A DNA stretch of 64,000 nt. Origin: Gyromitra esculenta. Lineage: Eukaryota > Ascomycota > Pezizomycetes > Pezizales > Discinaceae. Position 1 is the stretch's first letter, and the number at the start of each line of letters is the position of its first letter. Under the pieces are notes generated by a model. It ran no database searches, was not told the origin of the DNA, and worked only from the letters and a program-made list of their open reading frames with translations. Below are positions 1 through 10,538 of this stretch, in pieces. The position numbers and the translations under genes were made by a program. The stretch spans positions 930,001 through 994,000 of the forward strand of contig JBCAML010000007.1 in NCBI GenBank assembly GCA_038503075.1, read 5' to 3'.

Positions 1-667
1 GAGGCGAAGTTGGTCGATGGCGTTGCATACGAGGTGGACTGCAAGATGATCACTATCAAGAAGGGTGCTGACGTCGGTATGTTACAGATACAGTTCTCAT
101 CCTGCCATCCGCAAATACTATTTCTAGGCCGCTAAGCTAATATGGAATACAGATATTGGTGCCAATGCTTCTGCTGAGGGAGGCGATGAGGAGCTTGAGG
201 ATGGTACCGAGACCGTCAACAACATCGCTTACAGTTTCCGCCTCACCCAGACTTCATTCGACAGAGGTTCCTTCACAAAATACCTCAAAGGCAAGCGGCC
301 CGATCTTACCTCTTCTCCTTCTTTTCAATTAACGGTTTGTATTTGGCAGGGTACATGAAGGACGTGAAGAAATACCTCGCGGAAAAGGGTTCCTCTGAAG
401 AAGATATCAAGGCCTTCGAAACCGGAGTCATGAAGTATATCAAGAATGTCATTGGCAAGGATGTGTTTAAAAACTGGGAATTCTTCATTGGCGAAGGCAT
501 GAAGCCAGAGGGAATGTAAGTATATAAATCTTTGCCACCCGACCTAAATTACTGAATCAAGATTTCGCTGACACACGAACAGGGTCGTTCTTTTGAATTA
601 CAGGGAGGACGGTGTCACCCCCTATATGGTATTTTGGAGCCACGGTTTGAAGGAGGAGAAGGTCTAA
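1..667 (+). CDS. Translationally controlled tumour protein (TCTP/Tma19), 3' part
   Basis: The gene is open at the left window edge; only about the first 20 codons are missing. Visible exons are 1-76, 153-290, 350-515 and 583-667, which join in one frame to a stop at 665-667. The product matches the TCTP family throughout: a [13 protein letters not shown] stretch, the acidic [12 protein letters not shown] loop, [15 protein letters not shown], the helical hairpin and a C-terminal [17 protein letters not shown]/Tma19 is a small conserved cytoplasmic protein associated with ribosomes and stress. Introns are 76, 59 and 67 bp. The second (291-349) starts with GC rather than GT (AAAG/gcaagc) and ends in CAG, a GC-AG intron; reading without it breaks the frame. 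Family assignment is firm. Confidence 0.95.
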
Positions 668-3124
668 ATTACTGCAGCGTTTTCTTCATAAGGAGTATTC
701 TATGTCCAATCTTTGTTACGTAATTGGGACTAGTTGGAATTGAACTAAAAAAAAACGTGAAAACGAAACCTGCTGCGATATTCTAGCCTTTACCAAAGCC
801 CCCCCGTAGAACAATCAAAAATGGTCGTTTATGGGCTATATTACGATAATACTACCCCACGTTTGCACCACAGTGTTATCTGTGGTTGCTACCGCATAGT
901 CAACCACTCCCGAGGAGAGCTGAGGAGTTTCGTCAGATTTTTTTAGAGGGAGACCGTTTTTCTAGGATCTTATTTTTTCTTCTTTGTGTAGGATGGTGGA
1001 AATGATTAGGTGACTGATAAAATTCTGGCGTATTGTAGACCTCAATTGCAATTGTGATGAGTTTTGAGGCATACTTATTTCTCCGAATCCGCTGGGCGTT
1101 GGTGCATAGGGTAAAATAGTAGCTTGTGAAACTCATTAAAGCTGGAAAGATTACAAGTACATTTAAATTTGGTGTTGCGTAATGTTTTTTATAAGGGGAA
1201 ACATAGTTAATATCTATTGGTGGATTTATTAAACTACTTAGTCGGGTTAGGGAAGAAGTTTGGGAAAGCAAGGGATATCCTTGAGTAGGAACGATTGGCC
1301 AGAAGAGCTTGATGCCAAAAACTTAGGTTTCCCATATGCATTCGCCGCAGAGATATCCCTTATTTTTCCAAATTTCTTCCCTGGCCCGAGTAGCTTGGAG
1401 CTTCAACTAACTAGCCAGACAACTACTGGAATGCTTAGCTTTGGCAGATTTCACATGTCAATGAAGCTTTCCTGCAAGGCTAGATCCTGATACATACACT
1501 CGATCCTTGATAGTATTAATATTATAAGCCTAACTGTATATTATGCTTAGGGCAGATGAAACCTGTATGACCATATAACTTTTGAAGCCAGTGGGAGACG
1601 AGTAGTTCCGAAAACATGAGCTCGAAGCGACACCTTCCGGGGCTAACCCAGCTTCTATCTGACTGGGGGCGAGATAATTCTCTTTTGATAGATCTGGCGA
1701 TGACAGGATCGCGGTTGTCCCATTATCGTGTTATAGATCGTGAGCGTTTTCGTAATAGCATAAAGGGTATGTGAATAGAAGGTACTCAGCAAGGCAACTA
1801 TTTTGCAAGGGCAGGTAGATCATTTCGATTTCTTAGTAAAAGTTAGACCACTGTGTTCTGAAACTTATTATTTGTGGAGTTTGAAATCCTGCTGAGTCGG
1901 CTGCTGTACTACCTCACGCTTACTAGTTGTGGTGTAGGTACTTCGTTACGGCTCGACCCGTAACGTTAACCTGTAGGTAGGGATGCTGGAGCTTGTTGCT
2001 AAATTTAAACTATTCGCCCATGGCCACCCATAGAGTCCACCATTAGTATGAGAAAGAAAAAAATCTCGAAATCTACTGCAAGCAAGATTTCAGCTATGAC
2101 GGAATAAAAAACTATGAAACATGCTATCGATAGATTTCGGGAACTTAAACTATCACAGAGATATTTACTGGGGGAGGAATGCCCACAAGAAACTGTTATA
2201 ATGATTTATCTTACTTAGACTTAGGAATGATGCAAGTAATGGAGATATATCTAGTTCTTCTACTGTTTTAAATTGGCATAAGTATTCATCTGCTGCGGAA
2301 TTACTACTCTAAGAAGAAGAGAGCCAAAACCAGGCACGGATCTGATGATATCGCGATCGTACCTAAATTGTCTCCACAAATATCCTTCCGGTAGATATAC
2401 CTACTCTTTTCTATTAGAGAAGCTGGTATAGTATTGAAAGCCCCAAAACTAGTATCCTAAACGAGATAACTAGTATGACAGAACCGACCTTAAACTAAAC
2501 CCAGCAAAACTAAACCCAATAAGCGAGCAGCTTACTTATCGCTACCGAGAGCTCGAGGCAGGCACAAATTTAAACACTTCTGAAAGTCCGGAAAACTACA
2601 CTTTTCCTAAAATTCTTGAAGAAATAAGGGAGTTAAACTTACACAAGCTTTTTTTGAAAGCCTTAACAAGCAAGGATATACCTCTGGTAACTGTTGGGCC
2701 GGGTGGCTGGGTGCTCTCTGGGTGTTTTTGTATAGGATATATATACTTAAGCTTTACATAGCCTCTCTTTCGAAGAAGAGGAGAAGTTGGTTTGAACTCC
2801 TAGCCCCTAGCTCTGACATCTTGTCAGAACTCTCTCCTAAAACACGTTAATCACGATATCACGATATTGTAGAGCCCGAGATGTATAGAGAAAGAAAAAA
2901 TTTCGGTATTTTTACAGACATCATAACACGAATTCAAATTTTTACACAATCTTGATATAATGAATAGAGAGGAGAAGATAAATACAGCTAAATAGAGAAG
3001 TAAAACAAAAGAAATAGAAAAAAAAGAATGTCGACAACGGCTCTCCAAAACCCCAATCATAAAGTTCAAGCCTGTTAAATCTTATGAATCTCAGTATATA
3101 TAAAAAACGAAACCACCTTTCATC
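668..3124. other. Gene-free stretch
   Basis: About 2.5 kb of AT-rich sequence between the TCTP gene and a convergent minus-strand gene. I see no ORF with coding character, no paired terminal repeats and no RNA gene. A small perfect 7-bp hairpin (GTTACGG...CCGTAAC) lies near 1944-1963. Confidence 0.5.
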
Positions 3125-4051
3125 TCATCCTCTTCCTTCATCCCAATTCTTAATGTAATCGTCCACGATATCTGAAGTCCACGAGTCGAGTGAACTATCT
3201 TGATCGTCTTGTTCCTCGTTCTCATATCCATTCCTAGCATAACCTACTGTACTTTCTCCCTCTTTTTCATGACCCTTTCTCTCCGCCCTATCCTTCCTAT
3301 CCTTCCTATCCTTTCTCTTCCTCTTATCTCCTTTGATGCAACCCGTGCCCCATTTGAGCTTTCTGACCACACGAGCACGCCTCTCGGATCTCTGTTGCAC
3401 TTCATATTGTACTTCCGGCCCCCTTAGATCCAACCAACTATCAATCCAGGGCGTCAAACTCCCTCCAGTCTTCTTTCTCGCAAACCCTGCTGTTCTCAAA
3501 GCCTCCAGTGCGTCTGTATTGCCAGAAATCGCCGCCAAAACGCACGCATCACACCCGTTTTCTTGAAACATGGTTGACGTAGTACGAGACGCCACAAATA
3601 TTTTCGCGTAATCCTCCGGAGAAGTCCAATAAGCGTTGATAACCCTAAGAGACTCAGCAAGGGCTTGGGACTCGGGATTCGATAGCGGTACAAGCAAATT
3701 GAAGTGTGGTCCTGTAACTTCATGCTTGACCTTATGAAGAAGCGAACCGACGATGTAAGGGCGAAGTTCTTGGTGAGCTTTACAAAACCCCTTTGGATGA
3801 GGTCGGTTTGGCAAGAACCGATGTTCTCTAACCGGCTTTCGCAGCATATAACCGGGCAGTGCTCTAATACGCTCCCTTTCTTCACGCCTGAAGTTATCAA
3901 GCAAAGAAGGGAGGTTGCGGGTTGAAGGGTTTAACCAAAGTTCCGAGGGGCGATAGATGGCGCCGCAGAAGAGGTCTTTACCGTCGTCAGTAAGATCCGA
4001 TAACGAAATCGAGGCTTCTTGAAGGTGTGTATAATGTCGAGCAGAATCCAT
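3125..4051 (-). CDS. Hypothetical protein with basic C-terminal tract (308 aa)
   Basis: A single uninterrupted frame of 308 codons from the ATG at 4051 (MDSARHYTHLQ) to TGA at 3125. The frame stays open 16 codons further upstream, but only a TTG is available there. I do not recognise a named domain. The middle holds a GCDACVLAAISGN segment (about residues 164-176) followed by a helical DALEALRTAGF. The last quarter is highly charged: a Lys/Arg/Asp repeat (KRKDRKDRKDRAERK) and then an acidic Glu/Asp-rich tail. Amino-acid usage is balanced and the overlapping frames look like shadows, so I regard it as a real gene. Its charged tail would suit a nuclear or nucleolar protein, but that is speculation. 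Confidence 0.7.
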   Translation of the reverse strand: MDSARHYTHLQEASISLSDLTDDGKDLFCGAIYRPSELWLNPSTRNLPSLLDNFRREERERIRALPGYMLRKPVREHRFLPNRPHPKGFCKAHQELRPYIVGSLLHKVKHEVTGPHFNLLVPLSNPESQALAESLRVINAYWTSPEDYAKIFVASRTTSTMFQENGCDACVLAAISGNTDALEALRTAGFARKKTGGSLTPWIDSWLDLRGPEVQYEVQQRSERRARVVRKLKWGTGCIKGDKRKRKDRKDRKDRAERKGHEKEGESTVGYARNGYENEEQDDQDSSLDSWTSDIVDDYIKNWDEGRG

Positions 4052-4976
4052 AGTGAATGATATCAGATGAACTACTTCCGTTTGTTGAGAAGTTATCAAG
4101 ATATAGACTGGGTCGTGATCGTGTGTGGGTTCCAGCTATATCTCGTTGCTTCAAGGGGTATTTAAAGAAGTATTGGACGAACGTGCTTAATACCGAAAAA
4201 AATGTTCATCATGATTCATGCTAGCAGTCTCCACTCACTTCTACTCTTCAATATATGTGCATGAAACTATGTCGGTAGACCATCTTGAGCCATAGCCACG
4301 ACAGCAGCACAGCGACACGAGGGCACAGCTTTCAAGCCAACGCTGCTAAATTACTTTTTCATGCTAGTTCTAGTAACCGCCAAACCATCAAACCACCAAA
4401 GTACTCTATGGCCATAGTTTCACTGTGGTATAGTATTTGCGTGTGTACGAATTGGGTCCATACCTTCTGGGGTCGGGGGGTCAGGATGGAACGTCAGGGT
4501 TATCTTCTCATTGGGTTCGCCACCAAGATGCGTGAAGACAATGTACCTGTATCATGCTAGCCCCCCTGAGACAATCACCCATGCGACCTCCGTGGCCGCA
4601 AAATAAGCTTCGACCAGTTATATTTAGAAATGATGGCAAAAAAACAAACAAGCGTTTCAGAACACACACACATTGTTTTTCAGTCGTACATGACAGCTCA
4701 TCCACTCCTCCGCCAGGTTTCCCGAATCATTTCATTATAGTTGCTATATGAAGAGCATAAATATTAAGAGAAAAAGACAAATAGCAGAGCATCCGCCGTA
4801 CTATATCATAATATTCCGACACCATCTTAAACGAAATTCATGATCATAAACCCATGCCTATGTAAAACGTAAAAAATGTGAGTGAAAAAAAAAAGTTAAT
4901 AAATGTGAAATGGCCTGATCAGATGATCTAAGGAAGGTCAACAGCAGTGAAATTTATCTCTTCCCTCTGGAACTGT
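4052..4976. other. Intergenic stretch between two minus-strand genes
   Basis: About 0.9 kb. It contains the promoter side of the 3125-4051 gene and the 3' side of the membrane-protein gene. No further gene, repeat pair or RNA was found. Confidence 0.5.
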
Positions 4977-5958
4977 TCAGACCATTTCTTTTACTATAGC
5001 CTCTTCATTCATGAAATCACTATCAATTGACGCAGTATCTGGATAATCCTCAGTGAAATCTGTGATGTGATGAGACAGAATCTCGCTGTTCCCATGGTTA
5101 GGGTTTTCCTGTGGGGCAGACCTAATCGATAAGGTACTAGATTGTGATATTGATGGTAGTGGCGATGGTGGGGGTGAGTCATGAGGATATATTATGATAT
5201 TATTGGGTTGATGATTGATACTTTGGGGAGGTTCAGGATTAATATCAAGTCGGTGGAGAGTTCTATTAGTCGTGGCAACGTTAATCGGTCGCGGGGAATG
5301 TATATGATGGATTGGCAGCGGAGACTGTAGGGTTGGCTGAGAAGCTGAAAGAGGGAATGATTGATGCGGAGTATTTGGAGTGAGGCTCTGGATATTTCCG
5401 AAAGTTAGAACAACCAAGCTCTATATTCACTGGTCCATTTTCTGAACATACTGAGCCTAAAGGATACTCGCATACCGGTTGACCATCCCTACGAATGCCA
5501 AATACAGCTGCCTCATAACTTGGAGGTTTCTCTTCTTCCTGTTCAGTAACAAGCTTCTGACGAGACCCCTCTCCAAATCTTTGGCATGCTTTGTTTCTCT
5601 TCCTCATCCACCAAATAACCGCAAACAGGATCGTTATAGCCACTATTCCCGCAGAAACTATTATCCCCACCAACTCCGATGTTTTCATAGAGCCTTTTCG
5701 GGTAGCTACGGGTGGCGGTAGGATGAGTGTAGCCGTTGGATACAAGTATTCGATGTCGGTACTATGCGGACGATTTGGGTCATCCGTAGGGATTGGGCCC
5801 CATCCGTTCGGCTCATCTACCGGAATAGTTGTTTGGACAGAAAAAAAACCGTCCTCTGAGTCGGAACGGTAGAAAGTTTCAGTTGGAGTGGGTTCCAAGC
5901 CGAAGTCTTCATAGCCAGTCGTAGTAGGCATGGCCGTAGGGACTCGAAAGGCTGGCAT
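4977..5958 (-). CDS. Single-pass membrane protein with PPxY motif (about 305 aa)
   Basis: Two exons: 5452-5958 and 4977-5387. The 64-bp intron (5388-5451) has a GTATGT donor, a TTCTAAC branch point and a CCAG acceptor. Splicing joins ...CEYPLGS to SLTPNTPHQ and moves into the second open frame. The N-terminal region is Ser/Thr/Pro-rich and acidic. One membrane segment spans about residues 95-118 (hydrophobic, ending WWMRKR), then a charged cytoplasmic-type tail with EEEKPPSYEAA at 142-151. PPxY motifs bind WW domains of Rsp5/Nedd4-type ubiquitin ligases. The distal half is Ser/Pro/Asn/His-rich and ends in an acidic EEAIVKEMV. No signal peptide is visible from this ATG, and the frame is open upstream (CPFSGSCDGSS...), so a 5' exon may be missing. 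General layout resembles fungal wall-sensor-like proteins, without an identified ectodomain. Confidence 0.7.
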
Positions 5959-8900
5959 CTTCGACTGACTGCTTCCGTCGCAGGATCCTGAAAAGGGACA
6001 GAAGGGAGGCGGGAGAAAGAGTATGAAGTGGAAGGGCGCTCAACTTCCATAAGTAGTTCTGGCGGGTTCGCTCATCCTTCAGCCCCAGCCCCGCTGGCTA
6101 ACAACCTATTGGCGAAAAATTGCCAGATTGGATAGCAACGTGCAAATCAGATCACACAGACCCGGAGAACGCAGGCGGGATGGTGTAACATTTTTTCCCT
6201 TGATCTACGAGGATTACGGACCCAACCAGCCGTACGGCTTATGACACGACTTCCATACAGGTGGTGTTGTTCTGCTCCTAAACCAACAAGGAGAGCAGAG
6301 CTAACGGAATCTAGGTTTGACAGACAGGGGATTCCGGTATTCAAAATCGTTTGAGGTACTCAATCACATCCCATGCGAGGGCTTTTGCCGAAAAGTGATG
6401 TTGGGAATTATTTTCTGGATAGAATAGGCTAGGGGAAATATGTTGCGAGAGGCAAGAAGATAAAAGTAAATACATTTACCCCATCCAGATAACTGCTCAG
6501 GGGGCTGTTTACGTAAATCGGATGATGGTCAAGAAAAATAATGCGCTTGGGCATGCTGCTCATTTTTCTCTTTGCAAACTCAATTCAGTATTAAATGTAC
6601 TCTGCCTACACAATCTAATGTTGACTAGTAAACTAGGTCGTATTTACCTTCTAAAAAAAGAAACTTTTGTTTACTAGGGAATCGTTACTTCTGCCCTTCG
6701 TGTGTAACCAGGTAGTTGTGTTACTCAGGCTACCATGACTAGATGAGGGTACTGTGCTTCAGATACGTGACTGCGGTTTTCATTGACACGACTGATCTTC
6801 GCTCTGCGATAGTCTACTTTCAATCCGAATTTTTTTTGTGTGCATGTTGATGGTCTTGTCTGGCTAACGATGTACCCTGACCTTATTTCTTTTCGCACAA
6901 AATTAAACACCCAGGCCTGCGACATTGCTAATATGTTCAAACATTAATCACCCCAAGCCCCAAACCGAACACAAATATCTCAGTTCCTCGAATTACTTGG
7001 CTTCAAGGGGGGGCTTGCTGGGCTAAGACACTTGTCAACCCTGAGAGTTTTTTCTCAGGCTGGGCGTGAGGCTCATCCTAACAACAAGGTATTACACCAT
7101 GCTACTAGATTTAGGTCTACTTTCTTAGGGAGCACAGCCAACCCCAAACCCCGGAATAAGTTCTGGGTTTATTTTGGAGCAGACGTCATAGCTATATAAC
7201 TCCCGACTTCAAGAATCAGGCGGACATCAGAGCCCAAGCCCACGTTGGCCGATAGAATGCCAGTATCCAGCTAGGCTGTAAGGCGTGCAAGCCATTCTTG
7301 TGATTGGAGACGGATGCGACGCCATATTTCCAAGACTAACACTATGTTGTGTTGTGGGTCAAGTCAACAGTCTGGAAGACACAGTAATGCTGACTGTGGG
7401 GAAGTCGCACCTAGTATATACGTTTTAGAGCGAGAGTCGGTGAAGATCGAGCCTGGTACTCTAAATGCTCTTGTGATTATCGGCACCGAATGGTGTTTGG
7501 ACCAATTTCCACATTTAATCACTGTGCGTCCGCCACACCTTACCGAGCTGTTGGAGGTCTCAAGAGAAGAACGGGATTTAGCTGAGAGGTAGACGAAAAA
7601 GATATTGATACCAAAACTTGGGCAAAGACACGAGAAAAGAACCCACAAAGGGAGTAAAAGCAATACCAAGATTTTCTCTTGAGATTCATATGTTTGAAAA
7701 TGGCACCAAGCGGGAGTCGGAGGGTCTTGTGGGCTACATATTAGAGACTTTGCGCAAATGGACCAGCTCCGATTTTTAGCAATTTGATTGGTGCAGATCA
7801 GCTTCTAGTTAGTCAAAAACCAGGGCTGGCTCAAAAGCGCAGAGTCTCTATTGACGCGTGGCTTGGGTGATAAAGTTCCTGGCTAAGGCGGCAGATTGCC
7901 ATCAGCCTGACTCAAATATTTAGAGCTGTAAAAAAAGATAGTTGATGGCCGAAGTATCAGAGCTTGTGGTATGGAGCTATAAGCTAGAGAATGTGTCTGG
8001 CATGGGATCCATGAAGGCATGAAGTTGGTTTAAGCATTTCCGGTGATTCGGAAGCCGTCATTTCCAGAGAGATTCTTAGTGGAGATACCGCGGGTGTTCA
8101 GAACCAGGTTTGAGTTGCCCGAGAAACGTGGTATGTTTCAGGTAATCATCCCATGGTCTTTTAATCTTTTTAATCTCGAAGAAACACCAGTTATGATGAA
8201 GCACAAGAGGTGTGATTGCTTGGTGTGATTCACTGGAGGAAATTCTATTAACACCACTCAACTCCAGTAAATACATGCCCTTGCCGCACAAGGATATTGT
8301 GTAAATACGTGCTCGCCAGTAATTGACCAAGCTAAACATATTGGAAGAACCTTAATCCTTGCCTTTTACAGCCCCTCAGTTATCGGCAGTTGTCCATCAT
8401 AAAATTAAGGCGGACTTGGCCCCGTTCAAGTCTTCTGACTCCCATCGTCCGCTACATGTTCAGAGATGATAAGCAAAGCCGTATTCAAAGGTAGTCCCTC
8501 AAATTTTCTGGAGTTTGTCAAATATCGCTTGGCCGAACACGCTGCTAACCTAAGCCAACATGTCAATAAGTAACACGTATCTACGGCCTCTTTCAAAAGA
8601 TACTAATACGGTCAACAGTTAGAAAAATCACAGTACTTTGCTCTGGGGACATCCTGTCTCACCACCTGTCTTATTCCCTATTCCGAGATACAACTATAAC
8701 CGCGATAATATCGTGTCTGCTTCAGTTAAGACAGCATAGTTAAGACAACATCTAGGGCACATTTACCTCTGTTAGTTTTCACTTAGAGTTGACATGGTAC
8801 TCGGAAACCTACCGTTATACTCGACAAGATGCTAACAGAACACGCATCGACCTGAGGTTGATTTTTTCATCGATAACGGGTATCGAATCTTGCTGCAAAG

Positions 8901-10316
8901 GAACCTTAGGTGACACCTAAACATAACAAAGGTCCTTTAAGTTCTCATCTTTACGATCATCCTAGACGAGGCTCACTGGGCACCCCTATGGCCGTGGCTT
9001 TTTTTTTGATGACTTCCAACTTATCCAGTCGGATGCGACTCCTAGAATCCTGCGCCCGCGGCGTAGAATATTGCTTTGGACAGTTCAGCAAATTTGCTAG
9101 TGGAACTGTAGGAGTTATTTTTATTGGTGATAGCTGACACAGCATTGGTACCTAATAGTAGGTCTAGCGTGTTTAATATTCGTCACTACCGAACAGGAAT
9201 ATCGAACGATCTCGAAGATCGAGCTGAAACCTTTCTAGAATCGATACATTCCAGGCAAGAACGATTAGCATTGCCCAATGCGAATATTCGCTATGTCTTG
9301 GTGCGGTGTACGGAGTGTTTGGGCTTGGTTTTCTTCGGATTTAGTCACGTGTTCGCTTTTATTTTGCTTAACGGTCGTTCGATCTCCGGGGAATTTTTTA
9401 GATGTTCATAGAATAAACGACTGACCTGTTCAGAGATGTATTGGTTTTTGGGTCGTGGCGAATTTGTACTGGTAAGTGCCCTGGAACGAATGGATGTTAT
9501 GGTGATATTTTGAAGATGAAACAAGCTATTACTGCTGGTTTTTATTGTAGAGCTTAGCTAACTAAAAGCACTAGTCTCCGGAGGCCAAAATATGAACTTA
9601 CATATTTCAAAATAGTGTACACTGTAGATCCTAAGGCGGAAATGTCATCGATCCTTCGAAAAGGGCAGCAGGTGAGCGTTATCCGCTATCCGCTATCCGC
9701 ATTTTCCTCTAGTCGGGTGGTTGCTCTGGTTTTCAATCAATGAAGCTACCACGTGGTTTGGAACATGTAGCGATGATGATGCTTTATTGTAAATCGTGTT
9801 AGCAGAATCTGTAAGTGAACTTTCGGTAGAAACACCTGCAGCGATTGCGATACCCGGCTCTTGTGGTTAGATCTGGTGAAACACATGTGGTGCTACATAT
9901 GCACTCAAGGTACGCGATCCAAACTTAATGAACATGTGAACTTTCGCAGAATTTTATTTCTTTTTGCTGATGGTCTATTTTGTATAAAAATAGGAAAAGA
10001 ATATATCATCGCGATTGGCAAAGAACAGTTAAGGTAGGAACGAGTTGCTAGCTGAACGGGTGGGGGAAAGTTAGACTCTAAAAGGAAGAACAAGAACTGA
10101 CATCTACCCATGCACCCACCAGGCATGTATCGCTGAACATACTGACGTTTTTCGGCGCTTTATCACACCTCCAGAAATGCTTTTACATCCTAGCCGAAAC
10201 GAGAAGAAAAAGAACGAAGGCCAAAAAAATCCAAAAAAAAGCCAAAAAAAGCCAACCTCAGACCCTGCTGATTCCGTACATCCCCCTCTATGGCGTCGTG
10301 GCGGCTCAGATAGTGC
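5959..10316. other. Gene-free stretch
   Basis: About 4.4 kb with no supported gene. Several ORFs of 60-100 codons exist but lack coding character. It includes a perfect triplicated TATCCGC heptamer at 9680-9700 and no recognisable transposon ends. Confidence 0.45.
9680..9700. repeat. Minisatellite (TATCCGC)x3
   Basis: Three exact copies of a 7-bp unit in tandem. Confidence 0.9.
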
Positions 10317-10538
10317 TTACTTGGGGAGATTTGGTGTAATTTCCTGGAGTTTTTTATCCATTTTTTGCACCCGATCAGTCCCATCGCTGAATCCGGGAAC
10401 GTACGTTTCAGTATCATCATAGTCGGCACAAGGTTTGGTTGCTGCGGGCAATTCTATCGATTCCGGAATCCCCGCGATTCTTCCACCTTGAGGTTGGGAT
10501 AGTGAAGCAGGGTTGGTGGCGGGCTTCGCGGAGCTCAT
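10317..10538 (-). CDS. Possible small protein or last exon (73 aa)
   Basis: From an ATG at 10538 (MSSAKPATNPAS) the frame runs 73 codons to TAA at 10317, ending KKLQEITPNLPK. Its composition (Pro, Ala, Ser, Glu, Asp and a YDDTETYVPGFSDGTD segment) looks coding rather than random. Immediately upstream, in a different frame (about 10540-10720), is another coding-like run rich in Arg/Lys (YFKRRYFCGRYPLRRFST, then QTPKRQADPQPSED-like sequence). This suggests a two-part gene joined by an intron or broken by a frameshift. A possible intron (GTATTT donor, TTCTAAC branch, GGTCAG acceptor) lies inside the upstream run, but I could not assemble one consistent model. No family recognised. Confidence 0.35.
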   Translation of the reverse strand: MSSAKPATNPASLSQPQGGRIAGIPESIELPAATKPCADYDDTETYVPGFSDGTDRVQKMDKKLQEITPNLPK

